The notes under the pieces: generated by a model
Databases searched by the model: none
Told to the model about the DNA's origin: nothing
Seen by the model: only the letters and a program-made list of their open reading frames with translations
Translations under genes and position numbers: made by a program
Assembly: GCF_963678635.1 (NCBI RefSeq)
Contig: NC_087066.1
Location: 34,663,301-34,727,300, forward strand
Direction: 5' to 3'
Length of the DNA: 64,000 nucleotides
From: Symsagittifera roscoffensis
Taxonomy: Eukaryota; Xenacoelomorpha; Acoela; Convolutidae
In this document: positions 23,501 to 30,180 of the stretch, in pieces
Numbering within the stretch: the stretch's first letter is position 1
Layout of the letters: each line of letters starts with the position of its first letter

Positions 23501-26500
23501 TAATTAACCGTTTTGGTCAAAATGTCGGGCCCAAACTTTGCCAAACAAATTGCACCATATTAATTCTGCTGAAATTTTTACGCAAGTTTTGTCTTGTTCA
23601 ATTTTTATCTAGTTTCAACCCAATTTGAGAAAACCGCGTTTTAATCTTTAATCTGTTTGTCCGGATAACTTAAATCAGCACTGTATAGCAAGTATCCACA
23701 AAACGGGTTGCTGAGAAAAAATGAACAGATTTTTCAAATATTTCTTTCATGAAAATTGCCATGCAATTAAATTTTAAACAACGCTATATTGAGACTTCGC
23801 GAGGGGTGTGAAACTAGTGAAGACACCCGCTTTCTTGTGTCGAGTGATATATCATATTAAAGTCCTTTCAGTCGTGATTCGAACGACATTTAAAAACTTC
23901 AAAAAATTGTCTTCAGTGTCGAGAAAAAACAGTTTGAAGTTGTTGATTTTTGATCTTAAATCAAACAAACAAAGAGAGCGTGCAGGCTTACAATAGTTTA
24001 TTTATGCTTAATTTAAGTCGTGAAATTTTTTTTTTGCTTGATTAAAGTTAATTTTTGGAGTTTTTAGCCCAATTTGGGAATCAAAAACTTTCAAAAAATT
24101 TCTGCTAAAAAAACTGACTTTGCTGGAAAAATCTCAACTTTTGAATTTCAAAGAAAAAAATAGATGCCTTTTGAGCTCTTTGAAGTTCATGAACAATTTA
24201 TGATTGGCGCTTTTTTTGATAATATTAACCCAACTTGAAAAACCTGGATCAACAGATAGTTTTTATTCCGCTGGAAATCTAAACATTAAATTCCACATTC
24301 AAAAAAAGAAATTGTTCACGTTTTTCGCGCCATTTCCAGGTTCGTTTTATAGAACTTTCAGCAGGTCAATATCCATTGAACTCAAAATGCGCATGTATAG
24401 CTAAGTGCGTTCATAAATGCAGTAATAAGTATAAACGCACATCTGTAGTTATCAGAGCATTTCAAGACTTTTTCTTTTAAAGAACAAAAAAAAATCACGA
24501 AGACCTATATAAAAATTTTTCGCTTGTCGAAAGACGCAATATAAGGCCATTAAGCCGAGATAATATAGGCCGAAACCTATCAAGCAGGAAAAACTTGAAC
24601 GATAATTTCTAACAAATTAGCAATTTGTGCCTAAATTAGCATAAAAATTATTTTTGCCTTCAAGCGACTCAAAATAAGGCAACTACGCCAATAAAATCCG
24701 AGCCGAAATCATTTACGCAAAATAAAGTTTTTAAGCAAAAAAAAAATACATTATTAAGAAATTACAAACAAGCATCTAGACTGTAAATTGCATCCAGCAA
24801 AAAAAAACAATAATACGATGAGGCAGCTAAGCCAATAAAACATAAGCAAACAAATAATAATCCGATAATTTTTTTTGAAACGGAATATTTCGTCTGAAAA
24901 AAACCGATGCTGTCAGATACGAACCTTGGACCTTTGTTGTCCCAGGCGTTTTCGTTACCTCCAGAACAAGTAAGACAGAGAGGCGAAGAAAATTGAATTC
25001 ATTACGAACTGAACTAACATTTACCACTTCTAAGTTTGACCATTCTGTGAACCAAGTTATTTACGGGAAAACCTTTTTCGTAGAAACATTTACACAAAAT
25101 TCCATCTTTATTTTGAACGAACTTCCCTTTTTTATTTATAGGGAAGTTCCCTTTTTTAAATATGACAAATAGGGAAATTGAAGTTACAGTTGCATAGAAG
25201 CAAAGCTCTATTAAAGCAGACAATTTTTCAGCAGAAACCAAACAAATGAGCCAAAAACTAAAGTCGTCAACATTAAATTACCCTCTCAAAAACTTCACAC
25301 GCATAGGAAACTTATTTCGCTCATCTGAAATTACAATATGATACCACTTAGTCAATACAAACCAAAAAAAAACTTAAACCGAGAACACAAAACAGACAAA
25401 AACGAAAAAAACTCAAGTATACCGAACCGGAGTTCGTAACTTTGAAACCAACATGACAAACAAATACTGAATAGAACGGGATAATGAAACCATACTCAAA
25501 ATATGTCTATTGGTTGACTAAATTGAAGATTTCAGAAGATCAGTGAAATTGCATATGATTCATTAATTTTTGTTGGACAGTTCGTTTACAACGCTTGCTT
25601 GCTAATCGCGAGCTCAATCATGCAAACGTATTAGTTCAGTGCACATTATTAAACGGAGCAAACAAATTTTTAAAAATCTTGTAATACAATTATCTCCGCC
25701 AATGGAGCTTTAAAAATGACACTCGAGAATTTAGAAGAAAGATGAACCTTCAAAAAGTGTTTGTGCTACGGGAACTAAGCTGACAAATAGAACAGAGGGA
25801 CGCTAGTCCGAAAAAAAAAACAGAAACCGTCTAGTTTGAAAAAAGGTTCCGACCAGATTCGAATCACAAGCATTTGTCGTCCCAAGCAGTTGTATTACCT
25901 CTACACCAGATGCGCAGCATGGTAAATTGATTGCGGCAAAAATAAACATCTACAAAATCTTGTAAACAAAGTTATTTACGGGACAAAGTCTTACCCAGTT
26001 GCAATATCAGCAAGAGTAATTAGCTATATATCACGAAAATAATATCTGAACACGTATTTTGGATTCTAGTTTAGCTTTGTGAAACATAGACGAGGGTTGA
26101 ACATTAACTTCCTTCCGCTTAATCCGAGATTAATCAGAAGGAAGAGTACAAGTCACGCGATATCACCATCAAAATCTAGCACTGTTTCATTGTCCCATCG
26201 CTGTATGGCTTGAAATCCTTGTTTCTTCTACATGCCTACGGTGCTTTATGTATTAATTTATCTGTTAATTTATGATTGGTGGTTTGTTGTACACTTTTAG
26301 AATTGTATTTGTTTTACGTTGGATATGTTTTTAGACACTGATGATGAATTTATTAATTCGAAAACGTTTTGACCATTGACTGTTTTTCTCTTGGCGTTAA
26401 CTTAAGCCATCATACATTTTTATTCAACACATGAGAGAGCTTGATATATTTCACATATGCTTACTTGTCTTCAGGATGACAACATGGATGAATAATCCCG

Positions 26501-27553
26501 TTCATGTCCAAATAGAGATTGTCAAACTCCACATTGTTAGGATTTGCTTCTCTTATATCGACTGGAACTCTGTCCCCACTAGCATTTCGTGGCTAAAAAT
26601 GTAGCAATAAATGCCATTGGAAGATAGCTCATATATAAAAAAAATTATGGCTCTTTTTACTTTCCCGATTTCAAATTCAGTTTGTAAATACCAATAAATA
26701 CACTGCCATAATCGTACAAAAGCTTGCATTGCTGAACAAATGAGCCGTTCCGATATACTTGCTTTTCAAGCTTTACATCAATAAAAGCAATACGCCTTCA
26801 ATTTTTTGAAGTTCGAATCTTTGTACCACTATGAGAGTCAAGTCCGAGAAAGTATGACAAATTCGAAGCGCAATTTTTGTTGAAAAATCAAAATGCTTTT
26901 TATGACAAAAAAGCAACATTTACATGAAATTTAGTGGTTTCATTTCTTTTCTTTAGGAGAAAATCAATAAAAAAAGGGATCTAACGAAATCCGGAAAGCC
27001 ATATATATTACGTAAAAGCTCTCCAACCTTCAAGAAAAATTTATAATAAATTTTTTATCGTTAAGCTAGCGCTACTCGATGATATTGTATCAATAGGTAC
27101 TTTTATGTTCCGCATGAAAAATCTTAGAACAAAATTCACTTTCGAGCCTTAAAGTCATTCACATTTTTTTCGGGCTATTTGCGCTTTCTAGTAGTAGTAG
27201 TAGTAGTAGTAATTGGTAGTAGTAGTAATTGGAGAGCTTAATTTGCCTTCGGTTTACTAAATGAAATTGAATTGAACATAACCAAAGTGAAACCGAAAGA
27301 ACACATTGAAGTGACCCAATACTGCGTTCATTAACACATGCCTATAAGAAAGTCGTTCGACGTCTTTAAATATTAAAATAAAATATTTTTGTGATATCAC
27401 CGAGAAAAACTTCAGCACACTTCTCAAATTTGAAAAAAAAGAGTAATAGACCGATGGAATTCCGAATGAAAACATTACCTTTTCTTCTATGCAATCCACA
27501 ATTAGAGAAGGATATTTCCTTGAAAGCCATCTAAAAAATGCTGGAACACCCAT
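8333..27553 (-). CDS. XRN2: 5'-3' exoribonuclease 2 (19-exon gene, genomic span)
   Basis: XRN2 is the nuclear, processive 5'-3' RNA exonuclease that degrades the downstream cleavage product at Pol II termination and trims rRNA and other nuclear RNAs. I placed 19 exons with GT-AG borders: 27479-27553, 26465-26592, 17430-17712, 17028-17349, 16691-16854, 16320-16457, 16055-16112, 13696-13745, 13582-13623, 13296-13502, 12873-13022, 12308-12553, 12163-12235, 11872-12074, 11111-11190, 10430-10555, 9876-10004, 9428-9724, 8333-8588. The lengths sum to 3027 nt with all phases consistent, giving about 1008 residues (human XRN2 is 950). Visible family features are the N-terminal [11 protein letters not shown]54 in LDMNGIIH, E203/E205 in GEGEHK, D233/D235 in CGADADL, a zinc knuckle C263-C266-H271-C276 (present in XRN2, not XRN1), and D340 in [11 protein letters not shown]. 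The C-terminal about 180 residues are Gly/Arg/Asn-rich with RGG repeats and replace the human tail. Intron 2 (8.75 kb) contains a full LINE in the same orientation. Confidence 0.95.
8755..9180 (+). repeat. Dispersed repeat copy in XRN2 intron 18
   Basis: It shares GTTAACCCAATTTGAAAAA, TTTTTATTCCGCTGAAA and ATCCACTTTCGAAGTCATTTATG with copies at about 24120, 15400 and 10780, in the same orientation. It fills most of intron 18 (8589-9427). Confidence 0.6.
9428..9724 (-). CDS. XRN2: XRN2 exon 18, RGG-rich tail (residues 825-924)
   Basis: It encodes a low-complexity Gly/Arg/Asn/Tyr tail with several RGG and GRGG units. It is in frame with exons 17 and 19 (acceptor TTACAG, donor GG|GTGAGA). The tail differs in sequence from vertebrates but similar RGG-type tails are common in RNA-binding proteins. 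Confidence 0.87.
9876..10004 (-). CDS. XRN2: XRN2 exon 17 (residues 782-825)
   Basis: It encodes [20 protein letters not shown], matching 'VLKPSDWE...WKPQLGF', and ends at GHRML. The only phase-compatible donor I see is AG|GTTCCA, which is weak beyond the GT. Confidence 0.85.
10430..10555 (-). CDS. XRN2: XRN2 exon 16 (residues 740-782)
   Basis: It encodes [20 protein letters not shown] and [11 protein letters not shown], equivalent to 'CSPVPMLRDL...YIFKAVMLPGA'. The acceptor is TTTAAG and the donor AA|GTGAGT. Confidence 0.92.
10654..11095 (+). repeat. Dispersed repeat copy in XRN2 intron 15
   Basis: It begins AGCCAACAGAGTTGGAAAAG and continues through the TGATTGACAG...TTTTGATAA, TTCCACTTGGAAATCTG and GACCTTGACACTTTTGCCGT segments to a terminal TATATAG...TTCGACTCTT. 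It is one of the longest copies of the family. Confidence 0.65.
11111..11190 (-). CDS. XRN2: XRN2 exon 15 (residues 714-740)
   Basis: It encodes [20 protein letters not shown] and a short tail. It fits the 'PELCHGIQGKF' region and keeps phase with its neighbours. No long open frame marks it. Confidence 0.82.
11392..11840. mobile_element. MITE, TA target site (Tc1/mariner-like), copy 1
   Basis: The left end CGGTGCTGATTTAAAATATC and right end (reverse complement CAGAACTGATTTAAGTTGTC) form terminal inverted repeats of about 28 bp that run into TCCGGACAAA. TA dinucleotides flank both ends (11390-11391, 11841-11842). There is no ORF inside. It shares internal segments (AATTACGCCA, ATTCGGGTC) with the copy at 23053. 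It lies in XRN2 intron 14. Confidence 0.8.
11872..12074 (-). CDS. XRN2: XRN2 exon 14 (residues 646-713)
   Basis: It encodes [20 protein letters not shown] followed by [12 protein letters not shown], matching the vertebrate protein closely. The donor is CAG|GTGAGC. A MITE sits in the following intron. Confidence 0.95.
12163..12235 (-). CDS. XRN2: XRN2 exon 13 (residues 622-646)
   Basis: It encodes [20 protein letters not shown] and FAWQG. The donor CAAG|GTGAGC leaves phase 1, which the next exon completes as [10 protein letters not shown]. Confidence 0.93.
12308..12553 (-). CDS. XRN2: XRN2 exon 12 (residues 540-621)
   Basis: It encodes [20 protein letters not shown] and [18 protein letters not shown], hallmark C-terminal-domain motifs of XRN1/XRN2. 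The borders are TTCAG| and CCT|GTGAGT. Confidence 0.95.
12873..13022 (-). CDS. XRN2: XRN2 exon 11 (residues 490-539)
   Basis: It encodes GVKRP, an acidic run, then [20 protein letters not shown] and KFRKTL. This is the start of the second conserved XRN block. The donor CTG|GTTAAT is slightly off consensus. Confidence 0.9.
13296..13502 (-). CDS. XRN2: XRN2 exon 10 (residues 421-489)
   Basis: It encodes a Gly/Arg/Gln-rich linker ending [18 protein letters not shown] plus a glutamine run. It corresponds to 'SNPRQAAYEMRMQ' of vertebrate XRN2. The donor is AGG|GTAAAT. Confidence 0.88.
13582..13623 (-). CDS. XRN2: XRN2 exon 9 (residues 407-420)
   Basis: This 42-nt exon encodes [14 protein letters not shown], the basic coiled linker that follows the EDEIFKKR segment. 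It is flanked by a T-rich acceptor (TTAAAG) and donor CAG|GTATGT. Confidence 0.82.
13696..13745 (-). CDS. XRN2: XRN2 exon 8 (residues 390-406)
   Basis: This 50-nt exon encodes [16 protein letters not shown], equivalent to 'VGEVEDSIFKKRK' in vertebrates. The borders are TCTAG| and GAA|GTAATT. Confidence 0.88.
13746..16054 (-). other. XRN2 intron 7
   Basis: This AT-rich intron of 2.3 kb contains one dispersed repeat copy (15330-15705). Elsewhere I see only A-rich low-complexity DNA and short frames without motifs. Confidence 0.7.
15330..15705 (+). repeat. Dispersed repeat copy in XRN2 intron 7
   Basis: It contains AGTTGGAAAAAATTCAATGA, TTTTTTATTTCACTGTGAAA, AAATCCCATTTTCGAAATTA, CGTGACCTTCACACTTTCGC and a terminal CATATAAGAGTCTG...GTTCATC. 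It has the same orientation as the other copies. Confidence 0.65.
16055..16112 (-). CDS. XRN2: XRN2 exon 7 (residues 371-390)
   Basis: This 58-nt exon encodes [19 protein letters not shown], matching the family's 'YLTESGYVNLQRVQ' segment. The acceptor is TTTCAG and the donor T|GTAAGT, phase 1. Confidence 0.9.
16320..16457 (-). CDS. XRN2: XRN2 exon 6 (residues 325-370)
   Basis: It contains [20 protein letters not shown] with metal-binding Asp340. The acceptor is TTTTAG and the donor AAG|GTGACG. Confidence 0.95.
16691..16854 (-). CDS. XRN2: XRN2 exon 5 (residues 270-324)
   Basis: It completes the zinc knuckle (GHELKDCDG), then has a short acidic stretch and [17 protein letters not shown]. The donor is GAG|GTACAT. 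Confidence 0.95.
17028..17349 (-). CDS. XRN2: XRN2 exon 4 (residues 163-270)
   Basis: It holds the catalytic core: [20 protein letters not shown] and [20 protein letters not shown], and the first half of the zinc knuckle (CELCGQVG). The donor G|GTCAGT splits the codon of the knuckle glycine. Confidence 0.96.
17430..17712 (-). CDS. XRN2: XRN2 exon 3 (residues 68-162)
   Basis: It contains [20 protein letters not shown] and [14 protein letters not shown], conserved XRN_N motifs, then FDSNCITP at the 3' end. The acceptor is TTCCAG and the donor CCT|GTAAGC. Confidence 0.95.
17806..17838 (+). repeat. Short conserved stem-loop, copy 1
   Basis: GCCGGTTAACTGTGCAAGTA followed by GCACAGAATGTTC contains a perfect 6-bp stem (CTGTGC/GCACAG) with loop AAGTA. 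A near-identical copy is at 22145-22177, where the stem is kept by a wobble pair. The two copies lie either side of the LINE. Confidence 0.6.
18062..18074. repeat. LINE target-site duplication, left copy
   Basis: AAGCTGATGTAAG is identical to 21851-21863. It directly abuts the 3' (AAC)n tail of the minus-strand LINE. Confidence 0.95.
18090..21809 (-). CDS. LINE polyprotein: 2A-like leader, PHD-like finger, APE endonuclease, reverse transcriptase, C-terminal CCHC
   Basis: The protein has 1239 residues. Residues 1-57 form a leucine-rich leader ending in a 2A-like [10 protein letters not shown], with predicted separation between G56 and P57. C62-C65-C78-C81-H85-C88-C103-C106 make a C4HC3 PHD-like finger. 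A Pro/Ser/Asn-rich linker follows. The APE/EEP endonuclease begins near residue 200 ([13 protein letters not shown]) and includes [17 protein letters not shown] (near 330) and SDHLPIL (near 405). The RT spans roughly 620-900 with [34 protein letters not shown] and catalytic SYADDF (Tyr near 853). The C-terminus has [18 protein letters not shown] and a C-x2-C-x7-H-x4-C motif typical of this group. All expected catalytic residues are present. It nicks target DNA and reverse-transcribes its own RNA there. Confidence 0.95.
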   Translation of the reverse strand: MGPTKMQMASSPPSHWVGRSSEVSGFSVTERLKPARLLRLLILILLLRSGINPNPGPGPYFCSPCSFRIKRTQPSVWCHICGYIHLKCSGLTHLNQHHLDYYCPTCTSTYILPPPGTRSSNLTTPNSQTCSTSLTAPQPHLPNPPPPPTLPTSSNNNSSSQNRANRNRVNSVNNSSSNNHFNHTAVNNVNSSPHPAKGLLKILQFNCNGISGKAPEIAAFLSQNQIHIAVFQETKLRKKSRNPSLGSHYTLIRKDREKEGGGLLIAIHESIQYEEININNDGTLEAMGISVVASSSKLRIYNFYIPPRSSCPPGYSASLAELLEPGDALVLGDANAHSQLWNSNIEEDQRGSVLSNEITESTFAPLNDDTQTRVPFNSENQLSSPDISLASQSLLLSTSWTPIKSLGSDHLPILLELPLDDFINFSPKRTFVNFLKADWIKFTEEIEEGFFSAVPPSGVAAGEKFLRDLVLRAARHHIPAGRIRHFTPSLSPESTALAAERDLSRKQNLPPEVISQLNCRLMKQTAKDKENKWREFLRTCDYRTGARKFWKVVRSLNGSKPVAGRHPITFGSKPIHSPRDITSSFNKQFTNARPHASDKLLRITRRKIAKLPLSDSPIFTPENTKQAIADSKPSRALGPDGLCNIHLKHLGPLATQYLTYLFNISLSENIIPQIWKNSKIAPLPKPNKDLKQSTSYRPISLLCPAVKILERLVHPIFTKHLPNAKHQHGFRPFHSTTTALSTLEFYISDGFNQNRPPKRTVLATLDLSKAFDMVCHRSLVELVHDTPLPRSLVRWLSNYLNGRQAATSFREHTSPHRIIHCGVPQGSVLSPTLFNFYVHDAPPPPDNVNLVSYADDFHPFASSSNIDIASNSLNSYLKRLYDFFTSRKLSFASSKGSVTLFSSYNKEFNKTPSVLLNNEALPLNKNPTILGVTFDPTLCFATHCKQSAEKARRRIGILKALAGSTWGHSKETLLLTFKALIRPILDYAAPAWSHASSNTSINCLQVAQNQSLRVVTGSNLMSSTAHLHSESEILTVKDHHTLLSSQFFISTYRSHHPINFIHSHPPPPRLLRPSIISCFKEDTQKILTDFSVYANHPLVLDDRDEVSTFIFNYYKPILKDNHTSLVTKFLAETPPSKVICIPPPKIDPSEKSLPRPTRCKLSQLRSGYSRLLNTYLSRLDSSISHLCPTCSLAPHTTCHLFNCSQNPSPLTPADLWLRPVEVAKFLDLETEEPNPTRVG
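21639..21662 (-). other. 2A-like ribosome-skipping motif in the LINE ORF
   Basis: It encodes GINPNPGP after a leucine-rich stretch (LILILLLRS). The canonical 2A signature is D(V/I)ExNPGP. The core NPGP and the preceding I are kept, while D is G and E is P. 2A-like peptides at the N-terminus of APE-type LINE proteins are an established phenomenon. Activity of this variant is uncertain. Confidence 0.65.
21851..21863. repeat. LINE target-site duplication, right copy
   Basis: It is identical to 18062-18074 and abuts the 5' end of the LINE. Confidence 0.95.
22145..22177 (+). repeat. Short conserved stem-loop, copy 2
   Basis: It matches 17806-17838 almost base for base. The stem CTGTGC/GCGCAG keeps pairing through a U-G wobble and the loop AAGTA is identical. 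Confidence 0.6.
23053..23683. mobile_element. Foldback MITE, TA target site (Tc1/mariner-like), copy 2
   Basis: The ends CAGTGCTGATTTGAATTATC and, on the other strand, CAGTGCTGATTTAAGTTATC are near-perfect inverted repeats that continue inward. Inner pairs such as TTTCGGGCCCAAAACTTT against AAATGTCGGGCCCAAACTTT on the same strand, and AATTCTGCTGAA against TTGAGCAGAATT, suggest arms of over 200 bp. TA flanks both ends (23051-23052, 23684-23685). There is no transposase ORF. It lies in XRN2 intron 2. Confidence 0.85.
24060..24545 (+). repeat. Dispersed repeat copy in XRN2 intron 2
   Basis: It contains TTTGATAATATTAACCCAAC, GGATCAACAGATAGTTTTTA, TTCCGCTGGAAATCTAAA, CACGTTTTTCGCGCCATTTC and a terminal GACCTATATAAAAATTTTTC. 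It is the best-preserved copy of the family and has the same orientation as the others. Confidence 0.65.
24895..24968 (-). tRNA. tRNA-like segment (tRNA pseudogene or SINE head)
   Basis: On the minus strand an A-box-like GGAGGTAACGAAAACGC is followed by GCCTGGGACAACAAAG, a B-box-like GGTTCGTATCT (24925-24915) and a T run. It is related to 25840-25920. The acceptor stem is not convincing. Confidence 0.42.
25840..25920 (-). tRNA. tRNA-like segment (tRNA pseudogene or SINE head)
   Basis: The minus strand reads GTGTAGAGGTAATACAAC, CTTGGGACGACAAATG and the B-box GATTCGAATCT (25865-25855), ending CGGAACC then T6. It is the most tRNA-like of the three, but the 5' acceptor strand does not pair well with the 3' end. 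Confidence 0.45.
26338..26363 (+). ncRNA. Hammerhead-ribozyme-like core (PLE pseudo-LTR relic) in XRN2 intron 2
   Basis: CTGATGA is followed by a perfect stem (GAATT-TATT-AATTC) and then GAAA, the two conserved hammerhead boxes around stem II. Directly after comes ACGTTTT, making the palindrome AAAACGTTTT. A palindromic stem III is typical of the dimeric hammerheads reported in Penelope-like elements. Cleavage site and stem I were not fully resolved. It implies a solo PLE terminal fragment here. Confidence 0.55.
26465..26592 (-). CDS. XRN2: XRN2 exon 2 (residues 26-68)
   Basis: It contains [17 protein letters not shown] with catalytic Asp54. The acceptor is TTTTTAG and the donor AA|GTAAGC, phase 2, completed by the first base of exon 3. 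It was too short to appear as a long open frame. Confidence 0.95.
27000..27370 (+). repeat. Dispersed repeat copy in XRN2 intron 1 with (TAG)n
   Basis: It contains TAGGTACTTTTATGTTCCGC and TTCACTTTCGAGCCTTAAAG plus the ACACATGCCTATAAGAAAGT end, diverged from the others. A (TAG)n run interrupted by AATTGG lies at 27189-27227. Confidence 0.45.
27479..27553 (-). CDS. XRN2: XRN2 exon 1 (start codon, residues 1-25)
   Basis: It encodes [20 protein letters not shown] and five more residues, the near-invariant XRN N-terminus, which fixes the ATG. It ends in phase 0 at AAG|GTAATG. Confidence 0.95.
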
Positions 27554-27939
27554 GGAAAGATCTAAAAAGTTTTAAACGATATCATAGCTAATCTAATTTA
27601 CCAACAGAAAATAGATTTGAAAGTCTCAAATTTAGCAACGATAGGTCAGAAGCTTGATGACTCCACTACTTCGAGCTATTTGACTTACCGGATTTGAGTA
27701 ATATGGCACTCACAAAAATCAAAATCAGGTATTATGAATGCTATACTTTTTTTCGTTGCCCAACTGTAACAATAAACTTATTAAAATGATGTGATATGTT
27801 TGATGTTTGTGCCTGTTTGTCGGGCTCCCTTTGAGGGATTTTAGAGACATGTCTGTCAAGTAGGTCTCTGGTCTGAGGAAGGAGTTCCTGGCCTAGGGAG
27901 TCTGGTGGTGTGCCGCTGGAAGACACCTGTTTCAAAAGA

Positions 27940-30180
27940 ACTTGTGTCCGCTGGTTAGCTTCCCTACGCATATTTCTGGGAATATCCTTGACCAAATTTT
28001 CTCAAATATTGCTGACGTGGCCTCTTTAGATTGCTACGCTCATACGGTTGATTTTTCTGATCATTTTGCTGTAACGTTGAGGTTTGAACTTGATGGAGTA
28101 TTAAATTCAAACATGCTTACGGAAACCATGACTATCCCTAGTTCGTCTTTTTCGGATCTCAAGCTGATATTCTCAACCGCTTCGTTTTCGTTAACTAAGT
28201 AAACAGAGGATCCTCTGTATACCGAGTTTTGGTTTTAACAGTCTACTCGACTACTCCTCCCCTTCATTATGAGGAAACGTTCTAAACGCCTCACTTATCC
28301 TTCATACTACTCATCCATTACTGTCCATCATCTCAACAAGTTACATACGGCTCGAAAGGCACATAGTGAGTCTGTGACGCAGCTTGAAAGCGATTGTGAC
28401 CAATTTTTTGAGCTCGATACGTTTTGTTATCGATAATTTTACTTGCACTGGTCTACAAGGCTGCTCAACAACATGGGAGATATTCCTGGATTCGTGCTTA
28501 GTCAAGGCACGCCAGTATACAAAGATACTGAAATCGCGGAGGCTTTCAACGACTTCTTCTGTACAGTATATCAACCTTATATGACATCCACAATTGATTT
28601 CTCCGACAATGAATTGAACCACGTTTCTTTCGGTAGACAGGAGATTGAAAGTGGTCTCGCAAATGCGTCACTTGTCGCTGGCGTTGACAAACTGCCGGGC
28701 TCTTTCTCACGGCATGCAGCAGCACCGATATCTATTCATGTATCACTACTGTTCAGTTCTATTTTGTCATCTGATGTTTATCCTAGCAACTGGAAACTTT
28801 CCTAAGTTTCACCAGTGTTCTAACACGGTAACCGTACTTCCGTCTCCTCATATCGACCAATAAAAATTCTACCTAAATTGTCGCTCGTATTTGAGATGCT
28901 TCTCTTCAGACATCTGCATGACTTCATCGGACGTAAGATTCACCAAAATCAGTTCGGCTTCCGTCGTCGCCACTCAACAGTCACTCAGTTGATAACCTAC
29001 TTTGATTACGTTTCACGCAAACTTGATGAAAACGAAAACAAGTATGCTTTTTATCTTGACTTTAGCGAGGCCTTCGACAAGGTGCCTCGCCACATTCGGC
29101 TCCGAAAGCTCCGTGATTTTGGATTTGGCGGTAGATTACTCAAGTTATCTAAGCAACCAACGCCAGTGAACTAAAATCCGAAATGTGATTTCAAGTTTTA
29201 AGCAAGTTACTAGTGGCGTGCCCCAAGGTTCAACCCTAGGGCGATTACTATTCTTAATTTTCATTAACGATCTCCCTGATTCTTATATTAACAGCCTCAA
29301 GTATTTATTTGCCGATGATTCGAAAGCAGCATCTACGTCCTTGTAGCTACTACAAAGTGACCTCGATAGCTGTATTTTATGGTGCTCAAAAAATGAGATC
29401 AGGTTCAACGAGAAGAGAACCCAGTTTATCATTTTTGGCAGAACTCGGTTCGAGTTTTTCAACAATTGTCCCCTGATTCCTGACGACAGAGTTAAAGATC
29501 TCGGTTTTACCCTGCATTTTGATCTAAAATTCAGCCATCACATAAAAACTTGATTGGGACTTTGTTATAGTACGTTTTTTGCTCTCAAACGCAGTTTGCT
29601 TTTCTGTCTCGCTTTAGCCACCAAAACGAACTTGTTCAAATCCTATATTTTATCGCTCTTGTTATAAGAATGTGAAGTTCGGTTCCCTTCAGAGTCCGAT
29701 ATTGTTTCTCTTGAAACGTGTACAAAGTGGATTTGCTCTTTGCAATCTTATAAGGACAGACTTGTCGAGTGTGATCTTTTTCCTATTACCGTACTCCTTC
29801 AGTTTAAAGACCTACTACTGTTCAACAAAATCATCTCAGGCCAAATAGATTTTCCTATCTGGGATTACATATCAATGAAACCCAAACACGATATGCCTTG
29901 AGAAACTACGAGAAGATGTTGTTTCAGGAGCCAGTCACAAAGAAACGACATACCGGCAAATTCTCCATTCCAAGAGCAGTACGTTACGCCAATTTCCTGC
30001 ACCTCAACAGGTGTATTTCGATTTTTGACACCCCTGCTTCCTTTTCCCGACTGTTAAAGAAATGCTTTGTCAAGTTTGTTAAAGTGGACTATGATGAAAA
30101 TGTAAACCGATACTTCTGTAAATGATGTGTTGATATTTAGTGCCTTTTAGTGCAATTAAATCTTGTACTACTACTACTAC
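27940..30180 (+). mobile_element. Decayed, 5'-truncated LINE with (TAC)n tail
   Basis: It begins inside the endonuclease (SGNILDQIFSN...DFSDHFAVTL, 27970-28085), continues through RT (HQNQFGFRRRHSTVTQL, AFYLDFSEAFDKVPRH, 28930-29095), GVPQGST (shifted frame about 29210-29240) and catalytic FADD (29308-29319), to a C-terminal region ending at 30125. It terminates in a TAC microsatellite (about 30165-30180). Frame changes and stops make it non-functional. It sits directly upstream of XRN2 and abuts the PLE end at 30181. Confidence 0.85.
28443..29174 (+). pseudogene. LINE reverse transcriptase remnant
   Basis: Two frames (28443-28805 and 28878-29174) cover the linker and RT motifs 0-A, including DFSEAFDKVPRH. 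A premature stop after LSKQPTPVN and a frame change before GVPQGST show decay. The motif style resembles Jockey/CR1-group LINEs. Confidence 0.8.

Larger units (their letters stand above)
17713..26464 (-). other. XRN2 intron 2 (8.75 kb)
   Basis: This is the largest intron. From left to right it holds a conserved short stem-loop, the full LINE, the second stem-loop copy, a foldback MITE, a dispersed repeat, two tRNA-like segments and a hammerhead-like motif. The remainder is AT-rich with no coding signal. Confidence 0.85.

Noticed and set aside
27741-27995. 84-codon minus-strand frame just upstream of XRN2
   Set aside because: No recognised motif, and part of it is antisense to the LINE endonuclease fragment; an XRN2 upstream exon is not needed because exon 1 carries the conserved start.
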